Below are positions 22,221 through 35,200 of a DNA stretch of 64,000 nucleotides, piece after piece (position 1 is the first letter of the stretch; every line of letters begins with the position of its first letter). This DNA is from Diphasiastrum complanatum (lineage: Eukaryota; Streptophyta; Lycopodiopsida; Lycopodiales; Lycopodiaceae): NCBI GenBank assembly GCA_029204225.1, contig CM055097.1, positions 43,194,858-43,258,857 on the forward strand, given 5' to 3'. Under the pieces are notes generated by a model, which saw nothing but the letters and a program-made list of their open reading frames with translations, made no database searches and was not told where the DNA came from. Both the position numbers and the translations under genes were made by a program.

Positions 22221-23115
22221 CATGGGCACTGCCATTTCCTTTGAGGTCAATAAACTGATCTTCGATGAAGATGACATCCCAGCTAGTGAATATCTTTGAC
22301 TCGATGGGATAAAACAACTTGTAGGCTTGATCTGAAGTACTGTAGCTGATGAAAATACATTTGATACTCTAGAAGTCGAGCTTCTTCTTGAGATCATGAG
22401 GAATCTGTGCATAAGCAGTACATCCAAAAACTTGTAAGTTTGATAGAGAAGGTTTGGTACCTGTCCAAACTTCAAATGGTGTTTTGTCTGAGAGACCTTT
22501 AGTAGGACATCTATTCTGAATGTAGGTTGCTGTTGAAACAGCTTCAGCCTAGAAAGACTTCGGAAGTGTTGCATGTGATAACATGCACTTTGTCGATTCA
22601 ACTAAGGTTCTGTTCTTTCTCTCTGCAAGACCATTTGATTGAGGCGAATAGGAGGTAATGTATTGTTGCTCAATGCCATTGTTAAGGCAACACTCCTTGA
22701 ATTCGATGGAGATGTATTCTCCCCAGTTATCTAACCTCAGTGCTTTGATTCGTTTACCAGTCTGATTTTCCGCATGCTCTTTAAATTGTCTGAACTTGAT
22801 AAAATTTTCTGATTTTTGTTTAATGAAGTAAACAACTGTTCTTCTAGAGAATTCGTCAATAAAGGTAATGAAATACTTTGCATCTAGCAATGAAGGAGTT
22901 TGCATAGGTCCACATATATCTGTATGAACAACATCTAGCAGACCTTTTGTTGCATGCCTATGACTCGATCTAAAAGGAATCCTAGTTTGCTTTCCAAGGA
23001 TGCAGCTATGGCAGACAGGGAGATCGACTTTACCAGAAGGATAGTCGAGATCAAGTGCTAGGGATTGTCGAGACATGTTCGAAACAGATGCATAATTCAA
23101 GTGTCCTAAGCGGTA
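22221..23115 (-). pseudogene. Copia A0 integrase fragment
   Basis: This continues A0 beyond E1. The frame at 22549-23121 shows RLGHLNYASVSNMSRQS, the Cys pair LPVCHSCILGKQ, FIDEFSRRT and SYSPQSNGLAERKNRT. The partly overlapping frame 22215-22601 carries the rest after a shift. The LRLDNWGEY core has Trp in place of the usual Gly. Similarity to A1 stops at 23115, where about 75 bp of unassigned AT-rich DNA leads into element F. Confidence 0.8.
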
Positions 23116-23192
23116 TAGCACATTTATATGTATAAAAGTTGAAATTTTTTACAATATATAACAATAACTTGGATAATGTGGGGTCATAAGGC

Positions 23193-25172
23193 TCACATGC
23201 TAGTTCTCATACCAGTTAACGAATGGGTTCGTAGTGTATTAGTGACTTGATTAATGTTGTGAATCATACAATAGCTTAGACTAGGTCTAGTAATGGTTAG
23301 ATAGATGAGTGAACCAACTAGTTTCCTATAGAGAGTAATGTCCTCGAAGGATATTTCATTACCTCTTATAGTTAGCTTTACATGAGACTCCATGGGTGTA
23401 TCAATAGCTTTTGCATCTACCATATGAAATCTTTTTAGAATAGAATTAGCATACTTCTCTTGACAAATGAAAGTATATTGAGAAGATCTAATGACTTCTA
23501 TTCCTAAAATGTAATTCAAATTACCAAGATCATGCACCTCAAACTTCTTCTTAAGAGCATTCTTGATATTCTCCACATCTTGATTGTCTCCACCACTCAA
23601 GATGATATCATCCACATAGATTTGCAAGATGGTAACATCATTTCCAGCAAACCTATAATAAAGTGAATGATCATACACACTCATAACAAAGCCTTGAGAG
23701 AGTAAAAAAGTGTTAAGCTTAGCATACCAACTCCTTGGTGTTTGCTTAAGGCCATACAAACTCTTTTGTAGAAGACACACATGATTTGGCTTTGTTGATG
23801 AAATGTAGCTCTCAAGTTGCTCCATGTATACTTCCTCCTCAAAATCACCATTCAAGAATGCATTTGAAAAGTCCATTTGCCATAGATCCCATCCATAAAG
23901 TATAGCAAGTGAAATGATGACTCGAATGCTTACCATCTTCGCCACGGGTGCAAAGGTCTTATCATAGTCAATTCCTTGTTGTTGAGCATATCCTTTTGCC
24001 ACTAACCTTGCCTTGTACTTGTTGATAGATCCATCTTGGTTTGTCTTCACCTTGAAGATCCATTTGCATCCAATAGCTTTCTTGTCCTTAGGCAACTCCA
24101 CCAATCTCCATGTTCCATTCTTCATAAGAGCTTGATACTCGAGATCCATTGCTTGGATCCACTCCTCTTCTTTCCTTGCTTGATCTACACTTGTAGGCTC
24201 ATCCAAAGAGGTTAGGAAAGCAACATAATTTCCAAAAACTACTTGCTTACCCTTTTGATCATATGTGAGCCTTGAAGGTACTTGTCTTTCTCTTGATGTT
24301 CTCCTTGGCTTTTGACTTGATGAAGGTCCATCATCACCACCATCCAAAGTAGGATCCTTCTCATCAACATCAAGAATGTTAGATCCATCCACTTTACCAT
24401 CAATCATGCTTGAAGACACCTTTGGAATGTTCCCCTCATCAAAAATGACATCTCTACCAACAATCACTTTGTTAGTAGAAGGAATGTAAACCTTGTAGGG
24501 TTTACTCACCTCACTATATCCAACAAAAATACCTCTTCTTGAAGATGGATCCTCCTTGGTCCTATCATCAAGAGTAATGTTGACATAACATGTGCATCCA
24601 AAGGTTCTTAGAAAGTTGACACTTGGCCTCCTCTTGAATATCATCTCAAAAGGTGTCCTTCCATCCAAAATAGCACTCGGCCACCTATTGCACAAGAAAT
24701 TGGCACACAACAAAGCTTGATCCCAAAATGGTTTGTCAAGATTAGCACTTAACCTCATAGCTTTAGCACTTTTGCATAAAGTCCTATTCTTCCTTTCAAC
24801 CACTCCATTTTGTTGTGGGGTCCTTGATGTTGTATACTCCCTCTTGATCCCATGCTCATCACAAAAGGCGTTGAACTTGTTAGATATGTACTCACCACCA
24901 TTGTCACCTCTCAAGCACTTGATCTTTGTGAAAAATTGGTTCTCCCTTGCATTCTTGAGCTTGACAAAGACATCATACACTTCATCCTTTCTCTTTAGTA
25001 GATAGATCCAACAAAATCTACTAAAATCATCAATGAATGTTACATACATCTTAGCTCCACTATTGCTAATTGTAGTAAATCCATGAATATCCGAATGTAC
25101 AAGTTGAAAAGGCTTTGTAGATCTAAAAATAGATCTAGTATAAGGTAGTCTATGTGACTTATAGAGATCCAA
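23193..25172 (-). pseudogene. Copia F integrase-RT polyprotein fragment
   Basis: The open frame is about 659 codons and starts at a TTG inside integrase, so no genuine start is present. Integrase core (YVTFIDDFSRFCW, LRGDNGGEYIS, TPQQNGVVERKNRT) is followed by the hinge (GRDVIFDE) and RT (NAFLNGDFEEEVYMEQ and LQIYVDDIILSG). It ends at LTITRPSLSY, so RNase H and the 3' LTR are missing. Gag, protease and the integrase zinc region are also missing, deleted between here and the leader. It differs clearly from families A, C, E and J. Confidence 0.85.
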
Positions 25173-25495
25173 TCAGAATTAGGGTTTTGACAAAATCACA
25201 AAAAATTGACTATTCCAAATCTACATGCAAATGCTGAAAATTTGATATGCAATCTATAAGCCACCACTTAGGCTGAACCAATGATCCAAAAAAAGGCCAA
25301 ATCCAGTATGTGAATTCAAAAATCGAAATTGAACAAGTATATTGACCTATTTAGTGTTTTGATCTACAAAAGATCCAATCTACAAAAGCAAAAAATCCGA
25401 TTTTGGTGTAGAATCCTCTCTAGCATGCTCTAGACTTGATATCTTCACCAAATCATTGACAGATCTGATTTCCTCCTTCATAACCTGAAACACAA

Positions 25496-25507
25496 GCTTT
25501 GATACCA
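25496..25507 (-). other. Primer-binding site of copia F
   Basis: On the minus strand TGGTATCAAAGC, one base from the initiator tRNA-Met complement, directly abutting the LTR. The roughly 320 bp between it and the coding fragment is leader. Confidence 0.7.
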
Positions 25508-26155
25508 TGTGAAAGATTTCAGATCCTTAAGATCCAATCTACTTGAATGATCTTTGGTTAGAAAGAGAAATACACTACCAATCTCACCAATGTAGAAAAA
25601 TCAGCATCTACACACAATTTGAGATGCAAACACTAATACAACTTTATCAAAATTGAATGAAATGATTATGTACTGTTGTTGTCCATACAAAACCAGCAAG
25701 ATACTTTATTTCACACGTGTGGATCCAAAAATAACAAATATAGATCATTCTACACATAGAATTACAAGCAATCACCAAGATAGTGCACCAATGGATAGTA
25801 GAACCCAAGAGAACCATGTATAAGCATGAAATGAAACAGAGAAGAGATAAGATCACTCTCTCCATGAGTTACATCCTTTTATAATAGGTCCAAATCCTAT
25901 TTGGCCACTTGGCTTTCCCACCAAAATGCTAACCCTACTAATTTTGGGTCTAGATTCAATGTACCCAACTTATTCAAAGTGAATCTACTCAAACTCGCAT
26001 TCTATCTTTCCCACACTTTCAAAGTGTTTATTCAAATGAAATTTAGACTGATGAACTTTGAAAAGTCAACCTCTAAGTCTAAAACAAGTTTTGGACTCAA
26101 TATGTCAAATATGAAAATATTGCAAAATGTGATAAAACTAGTTGAATCTTTCACA
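25508..26155 (-). repeat. 5' LTR of copia F
   Basis: 648 bp, with TGTGAAAGATT at one end and ATCTTTCACA at the other. It is inserted into gypsy D2, whose Gag text resumes at 26156. The partner LTR has been lost. Confidence 0.8.
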
Positions 26156-29149
26156 TTTCGTTCTTGCTCTTTTTCCTCCTCTTGTGCTTTTTGTACCCAG
26201 TGTCTTATTTTCTGGTACTGTCTTCTCTCTTCCCTCACATTTGGATATGGCACTGAAGTTGAGGGTTGGTCGTCAGTGACCGATGATGGTGATGAGGGAG
26301 CCACTTCCTTCCTCTTCTGTGCTCGCGTAACAGCTAACACAGGAGCGTGGTCTTGTCGACCTTTCGATGGCATCCCCGCTAGAACTGCTGGTTGCTGTAT
26401 GGCAATCATGTTAAGAGGTGCACTGGTTACAGGTTTAAATGGACAATTCTTGACACAGTGTCCATAACCGCAATCCCAACAGGAGTTGTATATTGTCCCT
26501 TGTAGGGACATTATGCAATTTTGTGTCCCTCGCCGCATCCGTAGCAGCCGTAGTTTCTTCCACCTTGACGTTGAGTTTGAGCTGCATAGGTCGAAACATA
26601 TTCATTTATGACAGGATCCATAAATGGTTCATCTGGTCCGTACCATTGCTATTGCTCAGGTTGAGGTGGCATTTGCATTTCTTGTTCCGCTGCTGCCAGG
26701 TTTACATGGGCCACTTGTTGATTGGTTGGCCCTGGTGGAGCAGGTAAGGCCATGCATTGTGGTTGATTGGGTTCGCCGTACCTTGGTGCCGCGTTAGATG
26801 CCCCTTGATGATAAGGATAAGAAGTCTGATAAGGACTTCTCTTCTGTTGAACAACCCTAGGGTTAAACAGGCAAAATGCCATATCATGCGATGTTGCATT
26901 GCACAGATGGCAGAATCTATGTGTCAGTCTCAGATTTTGCTTTAGGACTGGACACTCATTTGCTGTATGTTTTTGCGTGCATACTAGACACCATACATTT
27001 TCTCGTCGAGGATACTGCACTTGGTTTGGTTCCGGTTGATTTGGAGTTACTGCTACAGTTCCCTGTAAGGCCTTCAGTTTTTGGTCAAACTACGTCGTAA
27101 GTTGCTCCATCTGCTGTTTGTGTAATTTTGTCATTTTCTCCAACAGTAGTTCTGTGGATAGAGTGGATGCATTTGATGATGATGATGCGATCGAGGGAGT
27201 AGGAGTGTGGGTGGAAGGATATTCGTTGTCAGATCCCTCATCCTCTTCCCTGATGGCATCTTCCATAGCTTCTTGCAGAGTAGCGTACTGCTCTCGTTGG
27301 TTTTGATGCTTCGTGGTAATCCGGCTAGGAATCACATAATCACCGCATGATCGGGAGTCAGAGCTGCAGTGCACTCGGATCGTAGATGTTTGACCCATTC
27401 AATATAGTCCCGGACCCTTTCTCGTTTTTCCATCTTGACTTTGTTCAGCAGGAGAAACGGGTCTTCCAGAAACTTCCTTGGCTTAAAGCGCATAATGAGA
27501 GCCGCTTTAACCGCTTCCTAGGTAGATTTCTCTTCCTATGACAGGTTAAAAAACCAATCCTGAGCCACTGCAAGTAAGGACATAGGGAATAGCATCAGCT
27601 TCTCTGTAGGTGTCCGTTCGTCGTAGATTTCACAAGCTTGCTCGTAGATCTGGAGGAATCGGATGGGATCTGATGATCCGTCGTATTTTGGTATCTCCAT
27701 CCGTGGTGCTCTCCAAATTGCATGCAAGGGTGCAACAGGTACGGATTGGCCCATTGGATCCATTGGTGTTGGTTCCGGTTCTGCCTCTTGTTGCACAGCT
27801 GCTAATCTAGGAAGGTGTGGTGCCTGATTTGCTATCCTGCGTGCTATTGATCGTCCCGATCTCAGATTCATCTGATGGTGGATTCCAAAGTGATTGGATC
27901 TTGCTATACAATAGGATGCAGTCTGGATCTTCAAGGATATGATCGATCTGATCGGCCAGAATGAATTTTAGGCCTTTTACGGTGGTTTTTTCTTGATAAC
28001 TTTTTACTCCTTGCACTGATTGACCTGAGATTTTGACAGTAGCTGGATCTGATGCAGATCTTTCCATTGATCTGGTCTACGAGGGTTATCTTGTGCAAGA
28101 GTTGGCTGTGCAAGGGTTCTTTAGCTATTTTTGTAGGTAAAAAACTTGATATCTCTCAGATATCTGGGAAGTAGCTCTCGCAAGCTTCACAGTAGCTGGA
28201 TCTAGGTCAGATCTCACTGTAGAACTCTCTGCAAAAGTTAACTCTTGCAAGAAGTGAAAATTTCATTGTCTACGAGGGTTCAAAATCACTTTTTGTGCTT
28301 GATCTTCACCAGATCTTCATACTAACTCTCGCAGACTTCATCACTGATGTAATTTGACATTCTGAATTGATTGAGAGGGTCTGCGAGAGTTCTTACCGGA
28401 AGGATTTGCTGGATCTTCACTTTTTAGTGATTTTTTTACAACTTAAATCCAATTTTATGCTCACTGGAATCAAACTAACTCTCACAAGCTCTTATGTGTC
28501 CTGGTCTCACTGAGATGAAACTTCATAATCCTCTGCGAGAGTTCTTGACCACTGGAACTGAAAATTTCACTACTGGTACTTTCCTGTCTTTTTTTCACTG
28601 GGAACTCTCGCACAAGCACGTAATCATCAAATTAACTCTCGCAAGCTCTTCTGTGTCTTGGTCTCACTGAGATGGAACTTCAGAGGGCTCTGTGAGAGTT
28701 CTTATGAAGATTTGAATTTTTTTGGATTTTTTCAAGGGTTTTTTGAATTTTTTATGATTTTTCTCTGATTTTTACAATCTGCTTGGGACTAACTCTCGCA
28801 GGCTTCTATGCAAGTCTGGGACAGTACCCTAGAGCTGCTGCCAGTCATGCAAGGGTTAAATCCCACTGATTCTAGAGATATAAAAATTTGATGAGTTTTT
28901 TGGCTCTTTTTCCCTCCAAAATACAGATTGGTGTGTCTTTTGAGTTTTTTGGATGATTGGTTTGGGTTTCAAGCCCTTAGAGGTTGTTCAGGGCCTCCTC
29001 TACCCTCTCACACCTCCTTCTCTAGCTGTGAACAGTCCAAACACAAAAAAATACAGAAAACTAACTCTAAACTCCCAAAAATCTACCTAAACTACTCTAA
29101 AAAACAAGAAAATAGCTAAAATGCAACTAAACTAGTTAGTGGAAACCTA
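26156..29149 (-). pseudogene. Ty3/gypsy D2 leader and gag
   Basis: Reading on the minus strand after the PBS comes a leader of about 1 kb. Gag frames follow: 27934-27536 (MNLRSGRSIARR, then YDGSSDPIRFLQIYEQ and AVAQDWFFNL, a retrotransposon Gag domain), 27398-27090, and 27020-26649 (CLVCTQKHTANECP and CHLCNATSHDMAFC knuckles). The last is 26538-26156 (CWDCGYGHCVKNCP). The frame changes several times and the protein is cut by element F before protease, so only Gag remains. tRNA-Asp priming and the Gag type suggest the Athila/Tat side of Ty3/gypsy. Confidence 0.75.
28080..28860. repeat. D2 leader with alternating CTCTCGCA motif
   Basis: About eleven copies of aactctcgcaagc or its inverse gcgagagtt occur, some with one or two changes (for example near 28175, 28325, 28380, 28530, 28600, 28634, 28690 and 28790). 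They are spaced 40-100 bp apart in T-rich filler and alternate in orientation. No frame is open. Confidence 0.7.
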
Positions 29150-29167
29150 TCCCTGGCAATGGCACCA
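29150..29167 (-). other. tRNA-Asp-type primer-binding site of D2
   Basis: On the minus strand TGGTGCCATTGCCAGGGA, three mismatches from the tRNA-Asp complement, one base from the LTR end. Confidence 0.65.
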
Positions 29168-29168
29168 T

Positions 29169-29953
29169 TGTGGGGTCGAATATCTCTCGTAATATAGCCC
29201 TTCCGCCTGTCAACAAAGGTCAAATCACTGGATAGGTTCCTAACTATGCATAGATGCTACTTTTAGTTAATTTCCTACTTTCTCCCTTAACTCTACTCAC
29301 CACTATACTACTCCTCTTTAACTCTACTCCTCTACACCTACATTCATCATAGTTTGGTTGAAGAGAAGGAATGGAGAAGAAGAGATTGAGAAGGGAAGAG
29401 AAAGAGAGAGATAGAGAGTGAGGGTGGAGGTTAGCTCAAATGTTCCTTATGCTTGCTAATGGAAAAACATTAACTATGACAAACAATAAACATGGAAATA
29501 GAAAGCAATGGAAAACACAATCAAGAGCAATAGCAAGTAGTTAATAGCAAATGAGGATGCTTCTCTTCCAAAAATGGTAGAGTTTCCTCCTTCTCATGAG
29601 AAGCAACTCGAATTTGCCCCTACTTATAATGGAGAGGAGGGCCTTGGCCTCAAAATCCTATTGGCCCATTTCAACCTCCCCAACTATTCAAACTCAAAAA
29701 AGAGTGGGAACCCATTCAAAATTGGAGGGAACCAATTTGAAATTGAAATTTGGTGGTAACCAACTTTATTCACTAACTTGACATTTAGGCCTTGCGACAT
29801 GTCCCGCAAAAAGGCCTAAAGTCCTTTTATTAACTTTCCAATTAATCAATAACTATGTGATCATCGGGTTGGACTTACACACGTAGGGTGCCAAATCTCT
29901 CTCATTTATTAACTAGGGTTAGTGTTGCCTCGGGATCCGCAAACCCTCCAGCA
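29169..29953 (-). repeat. 5' LTR of Ty3/gypsy D2
   Basis: About 785 bp, TGCTGGAGGG...CCCCACA on the minus strand. The first half is strongly similar to the D1 LTR. It includes purine-rich low-complexity sequence near 29360-29430. Confidence 0.75.
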
Positions 29954-30189
29954 ATATCCCCCACCAAAACTGGTGGCGGTCCCACGACACCTCGTGAGAG
30001 TTATTCACGTGGGCCTCTGATTGGCCTCTCGTCGTACCTTGATAAGATGGTATTGTACCTTGTCCATAAATTCAAGGCGCTCCATATTAAAGTCTTTCTT
30101 GTGCGATAAAAAGCACTGATTGGCCCCAACAATCCATTTGGACGTGGTCCATGCCATAAATCTTGATTCCCATTGTCCAATCAATAAAG
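29954..30189. other. Unassigned junction
   Basis: About 240 bp between the D2 LTR and the first readable gypsy G sequence. No frame or repeat was recognised. Confidence 0.3.
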
Positions 30190-32226
30190 CTTACTGGACC
30201 AAGAGAGCCATAAAAGATTATTCAAGTTGGAGCGCAACTTACTCTTGAACAATTTCAAGCATTAAGGAAGTTAGTGATCAATATCAAGACTGTTTTGCTT
30301 GGACGTACAAGGATCTCAAAGGGATCCCTACCTCAGTTATTGAGCATATGATACTCTTAATGCATGATGCAGTTCCAAAGGTCACAAGATTTTATCATTG
30401 TAATCCAAACGTTACGGACCTTATAAAAAAAGAGGTGCAAAGACTACTTGAAGCCGACTTCATTTATGAAATTGAAAATACCGAATGAGTTTCTCCAATT
30501 GTTGTCATTCCTGAGAAGAATCATGGAAAGATGAAAATTTGTGTGAATCTCTCAAAGCTTTGAATAAAGTGACGTGAAAGGATCACTTTCCGTTATCCTT
30601 TACTGAAAGCATATTTGACCGTTTTGCTAGAGCGGAAGTGTACAGTTTTCTGGATGGATTTAGTGGTTATAACCAAGTGCGGATCGTCACAAAACAACTT
30701 TTGCAACAGAATTGGGAACTTATGCTTATAAAGTTATGTCGTTTGGACTTTGTAATACACCTAGTTCATTTCAACGAGTGATGCAGTTTGTCTTTAAGGA
30801 CTACTTGCAAAAATTCCTTGATCTACTTGGATGATCTCGGAGTCCATAGTGCAGATACAGACCACTTGGATCGTTTGAAAATAGTATTTAAACGTTGTCG
30901 CAAATACTAAATCTCCTTAAATCTAGAAAAGTGTCAAATTTGGGTCACTCATGGAGTTGTCTATGGACATGTAATATCAAGACATGGCATTGCTACAGAT
31001 TATTCCAAAATCAAAGTCGTTATCAAGCTACCACCGCCAAGAACAATTCAAGGAGTCTATATTTTTATGGGTCATGCAAATTACTATAGGATATTCATAC
31101 TATTTTTTGCGGATTTAGCAAGATCTATATATAAATTGACCATTGTACCAATTTGGACAATAGAGGCATTGGAAGCATTTGAGAAATTGAAGAAAGCTTT
31201 AGCTTCTGCACCGATACTACGAGCACCAATCTGGACAATTGAGTTTCACGTTCACACTGATGCATCGAAATATGCCATTGGATTAGTTTTGATGCAGCCA
31301 AAATACAAGAAGAATTATCCTATCAGGTTTCCAAACAGACAGCTTACAGATACAGAGAAGAATTATTTGACAACTGAACGCAAAATGTTGGCCATGATTT
31401 TTTCTGTTAAAAAGTTTTGACATTATCTATTGGTAATGCATTTTGCATTTTATACTGATCATCAGTCGTTACTTTATTTGGTGAACAAGACATGCAACAC
31501 ATGGCGTATTGCGAGATGGTTACTATTATTGACCGAATTTGATTTTCACGTTGTGGTTCGAAAGGGTAAACAACATTATCTAGATGACCATGCTTCAAGG
31601 ATTGAATCAGCACATGTTAGTACTGAAATGGATGATGAACTACCAGATGTCATTATTTTATGTAGAAGCAATACCTGAGTGGGCAGCAGATATTGTTGAA
31701 TATCTTATGCTTGGCCAACCCAATGACTCCTTGACAAAAGTACAGAAGAGACAATCAATTTATAAGGCACAACAATTGATTGCTGGACAATTGTATCGTC
31801 AAGGAATGGATGATATTTTACGAGATGTGTTTTGCCGCATGAAGTACCTGAACTTATCATGTTTTCTCATGATGGCATAGGCGGAGGATATTTTTCAACA
31901 GATATTACTGTTCACAAACTTTTACAATCAGGATGTTGGTGGCCTACACTTCACAAAGATACATAAAATTATATTCAGTCATGCGATATTTGTCAACGTG
32001 AATGTCACCCTACTCGACAGAATTTTGAACCTTTACATCCAGTTTTATTGCAAGCATTCAAAAAATGGGGCCTCGACTATGTTGGTCCTATTCCTGGCAA
32101 GGGGATCTCAAGCCAGATATATCATTGTTGCAACTGATTATATGACCAAATGGGTTGAAACAAAGCAATGAGTTGCAGATGCACAATCAACGACTAAGTT
32201 TCTCTATGAAAACGTTATTATTCTGA
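30190..32226 (+). pseudogene. Ty3/gypsy G RT-RNase H-integrase fragment
   Basis: Translation in shifting frames gives the RT entry (WTYKDLKGIP, then SPIVVIPEKNHGK), a core region (FLDGFSGYNQV, then SFGLCNTPSSFQRVM) and RT tail. A better frame at 31067-31420 has MGHANYYRIF and RNase H (HTDASKYAIGLVL). Integrase zinc region (CDICQRECHP) and core start (WGLDYVGPIPGK) follow near 31980-32110. Numerous stops and shifts show it is long dead. It breaks off at 32226 against copia A1. Its family differs from D. Confidence 0.8.
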
Positions 32227-35200
32227 CTAAAATGTTGTAGATGTACCTCTGTTGTGTAATGTAGATCAACTTCATATTTTTTGTCTCTGTGGATTCGTAT
32301 ACCAAGGCAGAAATGAGCTTTGTCCAGATCGGTCATGTCAAATTTGGAAGATAGCATTATCTTGGCTTCTTTTATCAAATCGGTACTGTTGCTGAAAAGC
32401 AATGTATCATCCACGTACAAAGTGATAAAGATAAAAGACTGTTGCACTGCTTTGAAGTAATCATGATCAATAAGGAAAGTATTGATCCTTTGAGACCATG
32501 CTCAAACAGATTGCTTCAAGCCATAAAGTGCTTTATGGAGTTTACACACACGATTGTGTTTACCCTCAATAATATAACCTTCGGGTTGCACCATGTAAAT
32601 GTCTTCTTTGATAACTCCATTGAGATATGCTGTCTGTACATCCATTTGATGTATTTCCAAATCTGCTGCAGCGACAAATGATAGCAAAAGTCGAATAAAA
32701 GAATGCTTGACTATTGGACTGAAGGTCTCAGTGTAATCGACGTTGTGTACCTAAGAAAAACCTATGGCTACAAGTCGTGCCTTTCTTCTGTTGATGCTTC
32801 CATCTACGTTGTACTTGACTTTGAAAATCCATCTACAATCAACTACGTTTCTGCTAGCAGGTAATTTGACAATTGTCCATGTCTGGTTCTTGATAAGAGA
32901 TGAATACTCTATATCCATAGCTTCTTTCCAGAGATCAGAATCAGGCTGACTGAGTGCCTCTTGGACAGACATCGGTTCCTGAGCAAGATAGGCTGCAGAC
33001 TCGTCGATATACCAGTTAGGTGGTCTGCTAGTCCTTGAAGATCTTTTGAGTAATACAAGAAGTTGATTATTTCCATCATATTGTAGTTGTTGATCTGCAA
33101 CATCATCATCTTCTAATTTGTTGTTGATTTGTTGTTCGTCAGGAGTAGAGGAGCTTGGACCTTCAATAGGAATAGTCGCCTACGGAATTGAAAAGTTCAA
33201 AGCGTCAGGAGAATTTGATACGTCGGCTACATGGGGACTGCCCTTTCCTTTGAGGTCTTGAAACTGATCTTCGATGAAGATGACATCCCGGCTAGTGAAT
33301 ATCTTTGACTCGATGGGATCGAACAACTTGTAGGCTTGATCTGATGTAGTGTAGCTGATGAAAAAACACTTGATACTCTGGAAGTCAAGCTTCTTCTTGA
33401 GATCACGAGGTATATGCGCAAAAGCAGTACATCCAAAAACTCGTAAGTTTGATAAAGAAGGTTTGGTATAACCTGTCCAAACTTTGAATGGTGTTTTGTC
33501 TGAGAGACCTTTAGTAGGACATCTAATCTAAATATAGGTTGCTGTTGAAACAGATTCAGCCCAGAAGCACTTCGAAAGTGTCGCATGTGATAACATGCAC
33601 TTTGCCGATTCAACTAAGGTTCTATTCTTTCTCTCAGCAAGACCATTTGACTGAGGCGAATAGGAGGTACTAATGTATTGTTGCTCAATGTCGTTGCTAA
33701 GGCAATACTCCTTGAATTCATTGGACATGTATTCTCCCTCGTTATCTGACCTCAATCCTTTGATTCATTTGCAAGTTTGATTCTCAGCATGCTCTTTGAA
33801 TTGTTTGAATTTGATGAAAGCCTCTGATAATTGTTTAATGAAATAAATAGTTGTTCCTCTGGAGAATTCATCAATAAAAGTAATGAAATATTTTGCATCT
33901 AGGTCCACATATATCTATATGAACAACATCTAATAGACCTTTTGCTGCATGAATGTGGTTTGATCTAAAAGGAATCCTAGTCTGCTTTCCAAAGATCCAG
34001 CTATGACAGACAGGGAGATCGACCTTACCAGAAGGATAGTCGAGATCAAGAACCATGGACTGTCTGGACATGTTCAAAACAAATGCATAATTCAAGTGTC
34101 CTAAGCGATGATGCCATAGTAATGCTTTATTGACTAGAACAAAGGTTTTCAAGGCTTGACTAGACTCAGAATAACAATGTACCAATCTATATAAGTAACC
34201 ATGCCTCTTGCCGAGTGCAAGGATCTTATTAGTCCTATCAGTAATTTTGCATTGATCAGATTCAAATTCTACCTTATGACCTAAATTTGTAATTCTACTT
34301 ATTGATAACAGATTTGTAGAGAGTTTAGGAATATATAAGACCTTTGATAGTAGTTTGAATTGATCATGCTGAAATCGCAATCTTACAGTACCTTCACCTT
34401 CAATAGTGTCTATTGTCACCAAGATGAACAAATTTCTTCATGCTGTAAGGCGTGTAGGAGTTGAAAATCTCACGTTGATTGGCCATGTGTTGAGTTGCTC
34501 CAGAATTCGGAAAACATGAATCATCCAAAAATGTGCTTTGATCTTTGACCATGAATGCGCCTTCATCTACTTTGACCTGGGGAGATGATAAAACTGTGTT
34601 TGCCTGTTGATTAGGTTGCTTGGATGCGTTCTTCGCTTGGAGAATTCGGCAATCCTTAATCTCATGGTTATTGTGCTTGCAATACCTGTAAAATGTCTTC
34701 TTCTTCAATTGTGGATATGATGATTGTGCTTGAATTTAAGTCTGTTTCGGATTTGTTGCAGTCTTCTTGGAGCTTTTCTGCTTCTGTCTCTTAGAGCCTT
34801 TGTTGACATATAGAACCTGAAAAAAAAAACTAAGTATCTTGACTTCTTCTATTGTCTTCTTGCAACAACATAGTGATAACTCTAGTAAGAGTTAAATCTG
34901 AGTGTGTCGATACAATCATCACCCAATTCTCATATGTAGAGGGCAAGCTTGAAAGCAATGTCATATTTACATCTTGATCGTCTATGATTGATCCGACAGT
35001 GGCCATCTATTGCAAGAGATTCTTAAACTGGCTAATGGGACTCTGAAGAGAATCACCAGTAGACATCTTGAATGTGATTTTCTTCGTAGATGTAACTTAG
35101 TAGTTATGTCCCTTTCACGTCATATAGTGAGTTCAAAATGTCCCAAACGTCTCTTGACGTTTTAGCTTCCGCTATGTGTCCAATCTGTGTATATGATATA

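Noticed and set aside
28080-28860. CRISPR-like array
   Set aside because: The repeated word is short, inexact and alternates in orientation with uneven spacing, inside a plant retroelement leader.
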